Positions 1 to 8,357 of a DNA stretch of 64,000 nucleotides are shown piece after piece. Location: positions 2,108,001 through 2,172,000 of the forward strand of contig NZ_AP024630.1 in NCBI RefSeq assembly GCF_019976975.1, read 5' to 3'. The stretch's first letter is position 1. Each line of letters begins with the position of its first letter. The notes under the pieces are model-generated. The model saw only the letters and a list, made by a program, of their open reading frames with translations, had not been told where the DNA came from and did no database searches. The translations under genes and the position numbers were made by a program. The DNA comes from Arthrobacter sp. NtRootA1 (GTDB taxonomy: Bacteria > Actinomycetota > Actinomycetes > Actinomycetales > Micrococcaceae).

Positions 1-1224
1 GGCGAGGTGAACGCTGAGGGCCTACAGTTCTATTCACGCCTCGTTGACAGTCTGCTGGCGCGCGGAATCCAACCGGTCGTAACGCTCAACCACTGGGACC
101 TTCCACAAGCGCTGGAAGACAAGTACGGCGGCTGGCGCGAACGCGAGACCGCCTTCGCCTTCGAAAAGTACGCAGAGATCATGGGCGCTGCTCTCGGTGA
201 CCGCGTCTATATCTGGTCGACCCACAACGAGCCTTGGAACAACTCCTTCTCCGGATACGGCAGTGGAGCGTTTGCACCCGGTGGAACAAGCCATGAAGAT
301 GCGCTCATCGCAGCGCACCACCTCAACCTTTCGCATGGACTTGCCGTCAAAGCGCTCCGGCGAACCATCACCCGGATCGACGCGCGAATCTCTGTGGCGC
401 TGAACATCTTCCGCGTAGCCGCTGAAACCCCGGAAGACGCAGAAGCTGCGCGCCTGTTCGACGCGGTGGCGAACCGCGTCTTCACCGGGCCCATGCTGAA
501 CGGGCAGTACCCTGCCGACCTTCTCGCCGACACACGGAAATTCACGGACTGGAGTTTCGTCCTTCCCGGGGATTTGGAAACCAGTCATCAACCGATCGAT
601 CTCCTGGGCGTGAACTATTACGAAGTCATGCATGTGCGCCTGAACCCCGCCTATGACCCGGAAACCGAAAAAGACGGCGGCACCGCCTTCCCGGGCTCGG
701 AAAGAATTGAGTTCCTTCGACGAGGAGACCTCGAGCGGACCGGGATGGACTGGGGGATTGAACCCCAAGGCCTCGAAGACCACCTCGTGGCACTTTCTGC
801 TCAACATCCTGGTTTGCCGATCATGGTGATGGAAAACGGAGCAGCTTTTCCCGACACCGTCACCTCGCTGAATGGCAACAACGTTGTCCTAGATTTTGAC
901 CGTACCCGCTTCCTCATCGAACACGTCACGGCAACTGACCGCGCCCGCCACCGCGGGGCCAACGTTGTTGGCTACCTGGTCTGGTCACTCCTGGACAACT
1001 TCGAGTGGGCCGCCGGATACGGACCGCGATTCGGCATCATTCACGTCGATTACGACACCCTCCAGCGGACCCCGAAACTCAGCTCCCACTGGTTCTCTCA
1101 ACTCTGCGCATCAAAAACCATCCCAACCCTGCGCGAGTTCTCACTCGACAGCAGGCCCGATCAGAGCCGGGCGCCTACTACTCACACAGAGGACGCCCTC
1201 GTGGCCAACCTGAGTAAGGATTAG
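1..1224 (+). CDS. GH1 family beta-glucosidase (5' truncated by window edge)
   Basis: Retaining glycosidase of the GH1 (TIM-barrel) family, expected to cleave beta-glucosides or related beta-glycosides in the cytoplasm. The reading frame is open to the first base and the visible protein begins inside the conserved N-terminal third (FYSRLVDSLL, TLNHWDLPQAL), so the true start lies upstream; the GTG at 7 is not a real start. The acid/base Glu is in THNEPW (about residue 75 counting from the GTG) and the nucleophile Glu in VMENGA (about 276), followed by the typical C-terminal WSLLDNFEWAAGY. About 405 residues are visible. It is followed by a run of gene remnants and then by a sugar isomerase/oxidoreductase operon. 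Substrate cannot be told from sequence alone. Confidence 0.93.
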   Translation, partial: GEVNAEGLQFYSRLVDSLLARGIQPVVTLNHWDLPQALEDKYGGWRERETAFAFEKYAEIMGAALGDRVYIWSTHNEPWNNSFSGYGSGAFAPGGTSHEDALIAAHHLNLSHGLAVKALRRTITRIDARISVALNIFRVAAETPEDAEAARLFDAVANRVFTGPMLNGQYPADLLADTRKFTDWSFVLPGDLETSHQPIDLLGVNYYEVMHVRLNPAYDPETEKDGGTAFPGSERIEFLRRGDLERTGMDWGIEPQGLEDHLVALSAQHPGLPIMVMENGAAFPDTVTSLNGNNVVLDFDRTRFLIEHVTATDRARHRGANVVGYLVWSLLDNFEWAAGYGPRFGIIHVDYDTLQRTPKLSSHWFSQLCASKTIPTLREFSLDSRPDQSRAPTTHTEDALVANLSKD

Positions 1225-1231
1225 GAATGCC

Positions 1232-1470
1232 GTGATCTTCCACGGCGTGGATTACAACCCCGATGTGGCGTATGTCCTCCTGCACGAGGACATACGCCAC
1301 ATGCAGCAAACCGAAGTCACCATGGCCACGGTCGGCTTGTTCTCCTGGGCACAGATTCAACCGAAGCCGGGCGTTTGGGATTTCACCTGACGCGACACCG
1401 TGCTCGGCCGACACAATGTTGACGGCGTCTGGATGCCCCTGGCCACCACCGCGAAATCCCCGCCGGTGGA
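1232..1470 (+). pseudogene. GH42 beta-galactosidase N-terminal remnant
   Basis: Starting at the GTG at 1232 the frame reads like the first 50 residues of a GH42 beta-galactosidase: HGVDYNPD, then HEDIRHMQQ, then MATVGLFSWAQIQPKPG and VWDF. A TGA at 1388-1390 interrupts it, and the same frame continues with a recognisable next segment (DTVLGRHN, then PLATTAKSPP), which corresponds to the family's VLxxLHxxGVxVxLATxTASPP stretch. After that no GH42 similarity is seen; a full enzyme would be about 650-700 residues. I read this as a 5' fragment left by a large internal deletion, with a nonsense mutation. It starts only 7 bases after the GH1 stop, as expected for a former operon neighbour. Confidence 0.72.
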
Positions 1471-1539
1471 TGGAACCGCAAGCTCCGGGCGCCTCTTCCT
1501 GAAGTATTTGGACCCCCACCTGGTCAAAAGGAGAACAAC

Positions 1540-1614
1540 ATGGACGTTACCGACAAGGTCTTCGTCGTCACGGGAGGCGGCAAAGGCATGGGCCGACAGG
1601 TCGTGCTGGAGCTG
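1540..1614 (+). pseudogene. SDR oxidoreductase N-terminal remnant
   Basis: An ATG at 1540, preceded by a good AAAGGAGAA ribosome site, opens a frame reading MDVTDKVFVVTGGGKGMGRQ and then VVLEL before similarity ends. This is the TGxxxGxG cofactor-binding start of a short-chain dehydrogenase and closely resembles the beginning of the intact SDR at 26816 in both wording and ribosome site. Only about 25 codons remain of the usual 250. The junction to the following permease-like fragment is abrupt, so an internal deletion probably fused two genes. Confidence 0.7.
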
Positions 1615-1619
1615 TCGCA

Positions 1620-1763
1620 TTGCAACTCCTGCACACCGGATTCTTCAAAGACATCGCCCTCATCATGTCGGGCGTGCTCATCTCGGTCGTGCCGTTGCTG
1701 GTGCTGTTCTTCATCCCCGGCAAGCAACTCGTCGCTTGCGTTATGCACGGAGCCGTCAAGGGA
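1620..1763 (+). pseudogene. MalG-type sugar ABC permease C-terminal remnant
   Basis: The frame from 1620 (a TTG, not a genuine start) reads TGFFKDIALIMSGVLIS, then VVPLLVLFFIPGKQLV and VMHGAVKG. This is the last transmembrane helix and C-terminal tail typical of carbohydrate ABC transporter permeases of the MalG/CUT1 class, whose tails commonly end in GRQLVxGxxxGAVKG. The frame runs on without a stop to 2036, across the start of the next gene, so the original stop is gone. Upstream helices and the EAA loop are missing. With the GH42 and SDR pieces it shows that a sugar-uptake cluster once stood here and lost several kilobases. Confidence 0.7.
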
Positions 1764-1888
1764 TGGGGCAGCAATCCGCACATCAAAAGACTGAAAGAAC
1801 GCCCCGTAACAGCCGAAACAGGCTTCCGGGGTTCCCCGGAACAACAGCTAACCCCGATGTTTCAGAACGACCCGCAAAAGGAAGAACA

Positions 1889-2659
1889 ATGTCCTATTCA
1901 ATTCAGCTCTACACCCTCCGGGATGCTATCTCCGAAGACCTCCCCGCAACTCTCAGGAAGGTTGCGGAGATCGGCTTCACCCACGTTGAGCCCTACAACT
2001 TCGTCGCTACGGCCAAGGAGCTCGGCGCCGCGCTGAAGGACAACGGCCTAACGTCGCCCTCCGGCCATGCGCCGCTGCTGTCCCAGGACCAGGATGAAAT
2101 TTTTACCGCGGCGAAGGAACTGGGCATCAGCACCGTCATTGACCCTTACCAGCCAGCGGACCAATGGCAGAACGCCGAAACCATCCAGGCCACTGCGGCC
2201 AAGCTCAACGCCGCTGCGAAGAAGGGCGCCGAGTATGGCATTCGCGTGGGTTATCACAACCATGAGTGGGAACTCGAGTCCATTGTTGACGGGCGAACGG
2301 CGCTGGAATACCTCGCCGAGCACCTCGATCCCGCGGTAATCCTGGAGGTGGATACCTACTGGGTGGCCGTGGGCGGCCACGACCCCGTGGATATCCTCAC
2401 AAAGCTCGGCGACAGGGTGAAGTTCATCCACATCAAAGACGGTCCCATAAACAAGGACAACAAGGCACAAAAAGCAGCAGGGCAGGGCAACGTCCCGGTC
2501 CTGGAGGTGATCGCCGCGGCACAATCCCTCGAAGTTGGCGTGGTGGAATTCGATGACTACTCCGGCGACATCTTCGACGGCATCGCGCAGAGCCTGGCCT
2601 TCCTGAACAGCAACGCGGCCAGCGCCGGTACGGGCGCTACCGAAGGAGCCAACGCGTGA
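1889..2659 (+). CDS. Sugar phosphate isomerase/epimerase family protein (TIM barrel)
   Basis: 256-residue single-domain protein of the xylose-isomerase-like / AP endonuclease 2 superfamily. It carries the family's scattered metal-site motifs: VEPYN near residue 36, YHNHEWE near 125-131, EVDTYW near 151-156, FIHIKDG and VVEFDD towards the C-terminus. The ATG at 1889 has a purine-rich AAAAGGAAGAA site and is the first start that gives a normal family N-terminus (SYSIQLYTLRD); the longer open frame upstream comes from the remnants. Its stop overlaps the next gene's GTG by 4 bases, so the two are translationally coupled. In such clusters these proteins act on 3-keto sugars or glycosides (isomerisation, beta-elimination or hydration). 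The exact reaction is not determined here. Confidence 0.88.
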   Translation: MSYSIQLYTLRDAISEDLPATLRKVAEIGFTHVEPYNFVATAKELGAALKDNGLTSPSGHAPLLSQDQDEIFTAAKELGISTVIDPYQPADQWQNAETIQATAAKLNAAAKKGAEYGIRVGYHNHEWELESIVDGRTALEYLAEHLDPAVILEVDTYWVAVGGHDPVDILTKLGDRVKFIHIKDGPINKDNKAQKAAGQGNVPVLEVIAAAQSLEVGVVEFDDYSGDIFDGIAQSLAFLNSNAASAGTGATEGANA

Positions 2660-3798
2660 GCATCCCCGCAGCATCCAGTCCGTCCACCTCGTCTTCCCTT
2701 CGGGGGCCGGTGGGCGTCGGCGTCATCGGCGCAGGCAACATCAGCAAGGCGTACCTGGACAACCTCACGGTTTTTCCGGACCTGAAGGTTCTGGTCATCG
2801 CCGACCTCTTCGAGGACGCCGCCGAGGCACGCGCCAAGGAGTACGGCGTCCCCGGGTGGGGCGGCCCGGAAAAGGCGCTGTACCATCCCGACGTCGAAAT
2901 CATCGTGAACCTGACCATCCCGGCAGCCCACGTCGAGGTCGCCACCGCGGCGGTCAACGCGGGCAAACACGTCTGGACGGAGAAGCCGTTCTCCCTGGAC
3001 CGCGAGTCTGGACTGGGCCTGTTGAAGGCAGCCGACGCTGCGGGGATGCGGCTTGGCACGGCGCCGGACACCTTCCTCGGTGCGGGCCTGCAAACCGCTC
3101 GGAGGATCATCGAGCGCGGGGACATTGGCACCCCGTTGACCGGCATGACCACGTTCCAGACCCCGGGCCCGGAGTCCTGGCACCCGAACCCTGCGTTCTT
3201 GTTCCAGCACGGCGCCGGCCCGTTGTTCGACATGGGCCCCTACTACCTGACGGCCCTGGTCCAGACCTTCGGCTCGGTCCGCAAGGTAGCCGCCGTCGGC
3301 TCCTCAGCGAAGGCGACCCGAATCATTGGTTCCGGTCCGAAGGCCGGGGAGGAGTTCGCCGTCGAGGTCCCCACACACGTCTCCGCGATGGCCCAGTTCG
3401 AAAGAGGTGCGTCCTCGCACAGCGTGTTCTCCTTCGAGTCCCCCCGCCAGCGAATGGGATTCGTGGAAATCACCGGCTCCGAGGCCACGCTCTCGCTGCC
3501 GGACCCGAACTATTTCGACGGCGACCTCAGGCTCTGGCGGCCCGGGGCGGAAGAACCCGAGATCATCCCCGCCACCGGACCGGCCAACGGCCGCGGCTTG
3601 GGCGTGTTGGACATGGCCCGTGCCCTGCGCTCAGGCACTCCGCACCGCGCCACCGGCGAACTGGCTTACCACGTGCTGGACACGATGGTCTCGATTTCCG
3701 AATCCGTGGAGTCGGGCTCGTTCGTGGATGTCACCAGCAACGCGCCCGCCTCCGAACCAGTCCCGGAGGACTGGGCGCCGGAAACCGCCACACTCTAA
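2656..3798 (+). CDS. Gfo/Idh/MocA family oxidoreductase (first of two)
   Basis: 380-residue NAD(P)-dependent sugar or cyclitol dehydrogenase. The N-terminal Rossmann motif is VGVIGAGNISKAY (about residues 18-30); the Gfo/Idh signature EKPF follows at about 115 (KHVWTEKPFSLD), then a C-terminal alpha/beta domain beginning near GTPLTGMTTFQTPGPESWHP with the DMGPYYLTAL helix. It starts with GTG inside the stop of the preceding isomerase (GTGA overlap). This arrangement fits a pathway in which one Gfo/Idh enzyme oxidises a sugar or glycoside at a ring hydroxyl and the other reduces the product after the TIM-barrel partners have acted. Substrate is inferred only as carbohydrate. Confidence 0.9.
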   Translation: MSIPAASSPSTSSSLRGPVGVGVIGAGNISKAYLDNLTVFPDLKVLVIADLFEDAAEARAKEYGVPGWGGPEKALYHPDVEIIVNLTIPAAHVEVATAAVNAGKHVWTEKPFSLDRESGLGLLKAADAAGMRLGTAPDTFLGAGLQTARRIIERGDIGTPLTGMTTFQTPGPESWHPNPAFLFQHGAGPLFDMGPYYLTALVQTFGSVRKVAAVGSSAKATRIIGSGPKAGEEFAVEVPTHVSAMAQFERGASSHSVFSFESPRQRMGFVEITGSEATLSLPDPNYFDGDLRLWRPGAEEPEIIPATGPANGRGLGVLDMARALRSGTPHRATGELAYHVLDTMVSISESVESGSFVDVTSNAPASEPVPEDWAPETATL

Positions 3799-3817
3799 GA
3801 ATCAGCGAGGAACCACC

Positions 3818-5029
3818 ATGACCACCCCAGTCCGCCCATCCGACCAAACGCCTGCCCCGGCACACGGCCCAGCATCTGCCCCGCTGGGTGTGGCCGCCAT
3901 CGGCTATGCCTTCATGGGGAAGGCCCACTCGAATGCGTGGCGGAACGTGGCCAGCTTCTTCGACGTCCCCGCCTTCGAGCAGAAAGTCCTCGTCGGCCGG
4001 GACGCCGGATCCGTCGCGGCGGCCGCCGCCAAGTACGGCTGGGCAGAGTCCGCCACCGACTGGCGCTCGGTCATTGAGCGGGACGACATCCACGTCGTCG
4101 ATATCTGCGCTCCGGGCTGGATGCACGCCGAGATCGCTGTTGCCGCCCTCGCTGCCGGGAAACACGTCCTCGTCGAAAAGCCTCTGGCGAACACGATCGC
4201 CGAGGCAGAAGCCATGACCGCAGCCGCGGAAGCCGCCCGCGCGAACGGCGTCCAGTCGATGATCGGCTTCAACTACCGCCGCGTCCCCGCCTTGGCACTG
4301 GCCCGCGAACTGATCGCCGAAGGCCGGCTCGGCACCGTCCGCCACGTCCGGGCCGCCTACCTCCAGGACTGGCTCTCCGACGCCGAATCCCCCATGACCT
4401 GGCGCCTCCGCAAGGAAACCGCCGGCTCCGGGGCGCTGGGCGACATCGCCTCCCACGCCATCGACCAAATCCAACATCTCACCAATGAGACAGTTACCGA
4501 GGCCACCGGAACACTGCGGACATTCGTCGCAAGACGTCCCGGGCCCCACGGCCCCGAAGATGTCACGGTAGATGATGCTGTCTGGGCCACACTTGGACTG
4601 ACGGGGGATGTCAGTGCGTCAGTTGAGGCGTCTCGAGTCGCGACCGGCCAAAAGAACAGCCTTCGCATAGAGATCTACGGCACTGCTGGTTCGCTCGCGT
4701 TTGACTTGGAAAACTTCAATGAGCTCCGTTTCCTGGACGCTACCGTTCCAGTCCGCGAACAGGGGTTTCGCCGGATTCTAGTCAACGAACCCGAGCACCC
4801 CTATCTGGCGGCGTGGTGGCCGCAGGGCCATATCATCGGTTGGGAACACACCTTCACCCACCAGATCCGGGATTTCCTCACCGCCATCCAGGAGCAGACC
4901 CCGCCCTCGCCGTCATTCGAAGACGGACTGCAGATCCAACGTGTCCTGGCCGTCATCGAGGAATCGGCCGACAACCGCGGTGTTGTCACGCCTGTCCTAC
5001 AACCAACCTTCGCTACGCAAGGAGCCTGA
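3818..5029 (+). CDS. Gfo/Idh/MocA family oxidoreductase (second, LGDH-like motifs)
   Basis: 403-residue Gfo/Idh/MocA dehydrogenase. It has the nucleotide-binding start AAIGYAFMGKAHSNAW, the EKPL signature (KHVLVEKPLANT), MIGFNYRRVPAL, and a substrate-domain block AAYLQDWLSD followed by GSGALGDIASHAID with the catalytic-type His/Asp. The ATG at 3818 follows AGCGAGGAA and gives a normal N-terminus plus about 20 Pro/Ala-rich residues; the long upstream open frame is a shadow of the previous gene. The FMGKAHSxAW, NYRRxPA and YLQDW blocks recall published levoglucosan 3-dehydrogenase-type enzymes, but this is from memory of motifs, not an alignment. It lies 19 bases after the first oxidoreductase and 1 base before the next isomerase. 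Confidence 0.9.
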   Translation: MTTPVRPSDQTPAPAHGPASAPLGVAAIGYAFMGKAHSNAWRNVASFFDVPAFEQKVLVGRDAGSVAAAAAKYGWAESATDWRSVIERDDIHVVDICAPGWMHAEIAVAALAAGKHVLVEKPLANTIAEAEAMTAAAEAARANGVQSMIGFNYRRVPALALARELIAEGRLGTVRHVRAAYLQDWLSDAESPMTWRLRKETAGSGALGDIASHAIDQIQHLTNETVTEATGTLRTFVARRPGPHGPEDVTVDDAVWATLGLTGDVSASVEASRVATGQKNSLRIEIYGTAGSLAFDLENFNELRFLDATVPVREQGFRRILVNEPEHPYLAAWWPQGHIIGWEHTFTHQIRDFLTAIQEQTPPSPSFEDGLQIQRVLAVIEESADNRGVVTPVLQPTFATQGA

Positions 5030-5030
5030 C

Positions 5031-6032
5031 ATGCCCCGCCCGTACACCCTGTTCACTGGCCAGTGGGCCGACCTGCCCTTCGAGGAAGTCGCCCGCCTTG
5101 CCTCGGGCTGGGGCTATGACGGCTTGGAAATCGCCGTCTCCGGAGACCACCTGGACGCCTGGCGCTGGGACGAACCCGGCTACGTCGAGAACAAACTCGC
5201 CATCCTGGACAAGTACAACCTCAAAGTCTGGGCCATCTCCAACCACCTCAAAGGCCAAGCCGTCTGCGATGACCCCATCGACTTCCGCCACGAAGCCATC
5301 GTCGGGTCCAAAGTCTGGGGTGACGGGGACCCCGAAGGCGTCCGCCAACGAGCCGCCGAAGAAATGAAGCACACCGCACGCCTGGCCAAAGCTTTGGGCG
5401 TGGACACCGTCGTCGGGTTCACCGGTTCCTCCATCTGGCAGTACGTCGCGATGTTCCCGCCCGTCCCGGAAAAAGTCATCGACGCCGGCTACCAGGACTT
5501 CGCCGACCGCTGGAACCCAATCCTGGACGTCTTCGACGAAAACGGCATCCGCTTCGCCCACGAAGTCCACCCCAGTGAGATCGCCTACGATTACTGGACC
5601 ACCGTCCGGACCCTCGAAGCGATCGGCCACCGCGAAGCGTTCGGCCTGAACTGGGACCCCTCCCACTTCATGTGGCAAGGCATCGACCCCGTGTCCTTCA
5701 TCTGGGATTTCAAAGACCGGATCTACCACGTGGACTGCAAGGACACCAAGCTGCGCCCCACCGGCCGCAACACCGTCATGGGTTCCCACCTGCCCTGGGG
5801 CGACCCCCGCCGGGGCTGGGACTTCGTCTCCGCCGGACGCGGCGACGTACCCTGGGAATCCTCCTTCCGCGCCCTGACCGCAATCGGTTACAACGGCCCG
5901 ATCAGCATCGAATGGGAAGACGCCGGCATGGATCGCCTCCATGGCGCCCCCGAAGCCCTCGCCGCCCTCAAAAAGTTCGACTTCCCCGCCTCTCAAACCA
6001 GCTTCGACGCCGCCTTCAGCAGCAAAGACTAG
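5031..6032 (+). CDS. Sugar phosphate isomerase/epimerase family protein (second)
   Basis: 333-residue TIM-barrel protein of the sugar phosphate isomerase/epimerase (AP endonuclease 2-like) family, longer than the first one in the operon. Motifs include GYDGLEIAVSGDHLD near the N-terminus, FAHEVHPSEIAYDY in the middle, LNWDPSHFMWQGIDP, YHVDCKDTK and ISIEWEDAGMDR near the C-terminus; the Glu, Asp and His positions of these blocks form the usual divalent metal site. The ATG at 5031 is two bases after the previous stop (AAGGAGCCTGAC ahead of it), so this is the operon's last intact gene. Family members of this length include deglycosidase/epimerase partners of Gfo/Idh enzymes in 3-keto-glycoside breakdown; that role is inferred. 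Confidence 0.9.
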   Translation: MPRPYTLFTGQWADLPFEEVARLASGWGYDGLEIAVSGDHLDAWRWDEPGYVENKLAILDKYNLKVWAISNHLKGQAVCDDPIDFRHEAIVGSKVWGDGDPEGVRQRAAEEMKHTARLAKALGVDTVVGFTGSSIWQYVAMFPPVPEKVIDAGYQDFADRWNPILDVFDENGIRFAHEVHPSEIAYDYWTTVRTLEAIGHREAFGLNWDPSHFMWQGIDPVSFIWDFKDRIYHVDCKDTKLRPTGRNTVMGSHLPWGDPRRGWDFVSAGRGDVPWESSFRALTAIGYNGPISIEWEDAGMDRLHGAPEALAALKKFDFPASQTSFDAAFSSKD

Positions 6033-6119
6033 TGGGGGGCTACCGATCTCGGCAGAAAGGTTGCCGGGGCCGCAACGGCAGTCCCCGGCGATACGCTAGC
6101 GCACGGTTTTCACACTTCC

Positions 6120-6891
6120 TTACGTACAGAGCACACGAACACTGCATTTATCGGCGTTGACATTGGAGGCACGGGTATCAAAGGAGGGCTGGTAGACAAG
6201 AATCAAGGCAAAACTCCTCGGTGACCGTACCGACTCCGCACCCGGCGACCCCCGAAGCAGTAGCCGCGGCAGTTTCCTTGGTGATCGACTGTATCTCAGT
6301 CCACCCGCAGGCTCCGGCTGCGTCGCACCGGTAGGTGTGACATTTCCCGGCATAATCCGGCATGGAGTTGTGCACTCTGCGGCGCACACGGAGCAAAGCT
6401 GGCTGAACACTGACATCAACCAACTCCTAAGCGCCCGGCTGTGTCGGCCGGTACCGGCTGTAAACGGCGCTGATCCCGCAGGCCATGCCGAAATCAGTTA
6501 CCGTGCTGGCATGCGCATAGACGGTTTGGTCCTAGCCATCACGCTGGGGACTGGCATTGGATCTGCGTTGTTCCTCAACGGTCAGCTCGTCCCCAATACC
6601 GAGTTCGGACACCTGAAAGTCGACGGCGTTGCGGCCGAAAAGCGGGCTTCAGCATTGGCACGCGAAAGGGACGGACTTTCCTGGAAGGAGTACAGCGACG
6701 TGCTGCAGCGATGCTTGTCACACCTGGAATTTTTGCTCTCGCCCGAACTCGTTATCATCGGCGGAGGCATTTCACAGCGCGCCAACGATTACTTACCCAA
6801 CCTCAGATTGGGAATCCCAGTCCTTCCTGCCACGCTCCGCAATGATGCCGGCATAGTCGGTGCAGCACTTCAGGCCACCATCGCGCACTGA
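6120..6891 (+). pseudogene. ppgK: Polyphosphate--glucose phosphotransferase (ROK family), frameshifted
   Basis: The pieces together read like an actinobacterial polyphosphate glucokinase. From about 6141: NTAFIGVDIGGTGIKGG (phosphate-1 motif), which stops at a TGA near 6221 after GKTPR; one extra A after GGCAAA would explain it. In a second frame: VPTPHPATPEAVAAAVS, stopping at a TAG near 6333. From about 6325 a third frame is open to the end: VGVTFPGIIRHGVVHSA, SWLNTDI, ITLGTGIGSA, ARERDGLSW, SPELVIIGGGIS, RNDAGIVGAAL. At least three frame changes are needed, and the expected NDADAAG catalytic Asp segment reads NGADPAG. The last 184 codons could still be translated from the GTG at 6337, but lack the ATP/polyphosphate-binding N-terminus. 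Loss of function is likely. Confidence 0.82.
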
Positions 6892-7130
6892 ATCGGCTTG
6901 ACGACGGCCTTGATGAACTCGATTGGTAGCCACCGAAAGGATATCCGGTGATTGCTGCTCCGACTTCGCGAAGGGCTCCCCCGCGGAGTTCGTAAGGCAG
7001 TTAACTTCCTAATTCCGGCAGGGAAGCCTGGCTACGCACGAACTCCTGATTAGCGGTGAGTCGGCGAAGGAGCTTAGGCCAAGTCGGGACATTCCTGGCT
7101 CTGGTTACCAAAGTTTGTGGTCGGGTAATC

Positions 7131-8357
7131 TTACGAATTCGATTGCGCTACTTCGAGCGCCTGAGCCCAAGTGGTGCGGGATTCGATGTGCGCGCGCCAC
7201 TGCCGGACGGCTTTGGCTGCGCCGGCTCCCAACACGCCGGTTAGCCTTCCCCCTTTGCGGTAAATCGCGATTACCTTCCCCTCCTCGATGCTCCCTTGAA
7301 GAATCTGCACTTCGTCGTGGTCGCGGAGGTAGCCGTGGGCCTGAAGTTTGACTTTGTACTGATCCGACCAGAAGTACGGGACGGTTGTGTAGGGAAGTCT
7401 GTCTCCTGCGAGGATTCGATCAGCGACGTGGAGGGCCTGATCAACAGCGTTGGTTCGGTGCTCTATGCGCATTGAAAGATCGAAGAGTGGATTGTGCCAC
7501 CTGGCGACGTCCCCTACTGCATATATTCCGTCGCCGGCTGAGCAGTCAGCTGCGCAAACTACACCGTCGGACAGGGTGAGACTGCTGGCTCGGAGCCAGT
7601 CCACTGCTGGCTCCGACCCAATCGCCACAACAACCAGGTCAGCGTTTTCCGTCCCGCCGGATGCGAAATGTACGCCTGTGACTCTATGTCCGTTCGTTCG
7701 TAGGGACTGCACGAGCGCGTCGTTGCCCGTGCGAAGGCGGATGCCCTGCTTTTGATGTAGGGAGGTCAGTTGCTGCCCCACTTCACTGCCGAGCGCGTTC
7801 TCCAGAAGTGTTGGGGCCTTGGTTGCCAGAACGACTTCAACTCCTCGTTGTATTGCCGCGGCTGCGATTTCAGTTCCGAGGAAACCTCCTCCGATTACAA
7901 CGAGACGTGACGCTGCTGAGAGCGCTGCCTGAAGGTGGAGCGCGTCATCGACTGTCCTCAGCGTGTGGACACCGGAGATGTTGTTATCTGCCGGAAGATG
8001 TTTGGCGTTGACTCCCGTGGCAATGATGAGACGTTCGAATTCAAGGTCTGTGCCGTCTTCAAGCAGCACTTTCCGGTGACGGCTGTCGAGGTGGACCGCA
8101 GCAACTCCGCGGCGTAAGTCAATGCCGAGGTTCTGGAGGTGGTTGGGCGGCCGCAGGGTCAGTGCTCCCACTGAGACTGGATCATGCAGCGCCTGCTTGG
8201 ACAGGGGTGGCCGGTCATATGGTTCGTGGTTTTCCGCGCCCACGAGCACAATGTCGCCATCGTATCCCCGCGTGCGCAGGGCTTCGGCCGCGCTCACCCC
8301 AGCTGCCGAGGCGCCCACAATTACGGTCCTGGGGGTGGGGTGACTGATACGGCTCAT
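7131..8357 (-). CDS. NAD(P)H:ferredoxin reductase, FAD-dependent (P450 redox partner)
   Basis: 408-residue flavoprotein of the putidaredoxin-reductase/rubredoxin-reductase type. It carries an N-terminal FAD motif VIVGASAAGVSAAE, the conserved YDRPPLSK, a central NAD(P)-binding motif VVIGGGFLGTEIAAA, and the second FAD motif GDGIYAVGDVARW. It should pass electrons from NAD(P)H to the ferredoxin encoded just upstream. The start is taken as the ATG at 8357, which overlaps the ferredoxin stop as ATGA; a longer version from 8390 would intrude into the ferredoxin gene. It is the last gene of a three-gene P450 operon on the minus strand. Confidence 0.93.
   Translation of the reverse strand: MSRISHPTPRTVIVGASAAGVSAAEALRTRGYDGDIVLVGAENHEPYDRPPLSKQALHDPVSVGALTLRPPNHLQNLGIDLRRGVAAVHLDSRHRKVLLEDGTDLEFERLIIATGVNAKHLPADNNISGVHTLRTVDDALHLQAALSAASRLVVIGGGFLGTEIAAAAIQRGVEVVLATKAPTLLENALGSEVGQQLTSLHQKQGIRLRTGNDALVQSLRTNGHRVTGVHFASGGTENADLVVVAIGSEPAVDWLRASSLTLSDGVVCAADCSAGDGIYAVGDVARWHNPLFDLSMRIEHRTNAVDQALHVADRILAGDRLPYTTVPYFWSDQYKVKLQAHGYLRDHDEVQILQGSIEEGKVIAIYRKGGRLTGVLGAGAAKAVRQWRAHIESRTTWAQALEVAQSNS

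Noticed and set aside
5013..5996. 327-codon minus-strand frame
   Set aside because: Complete overlap with the well-supported isomerase on the plus strand; composition (Val/Gly/Asp-rich) is that of an antisense frame.
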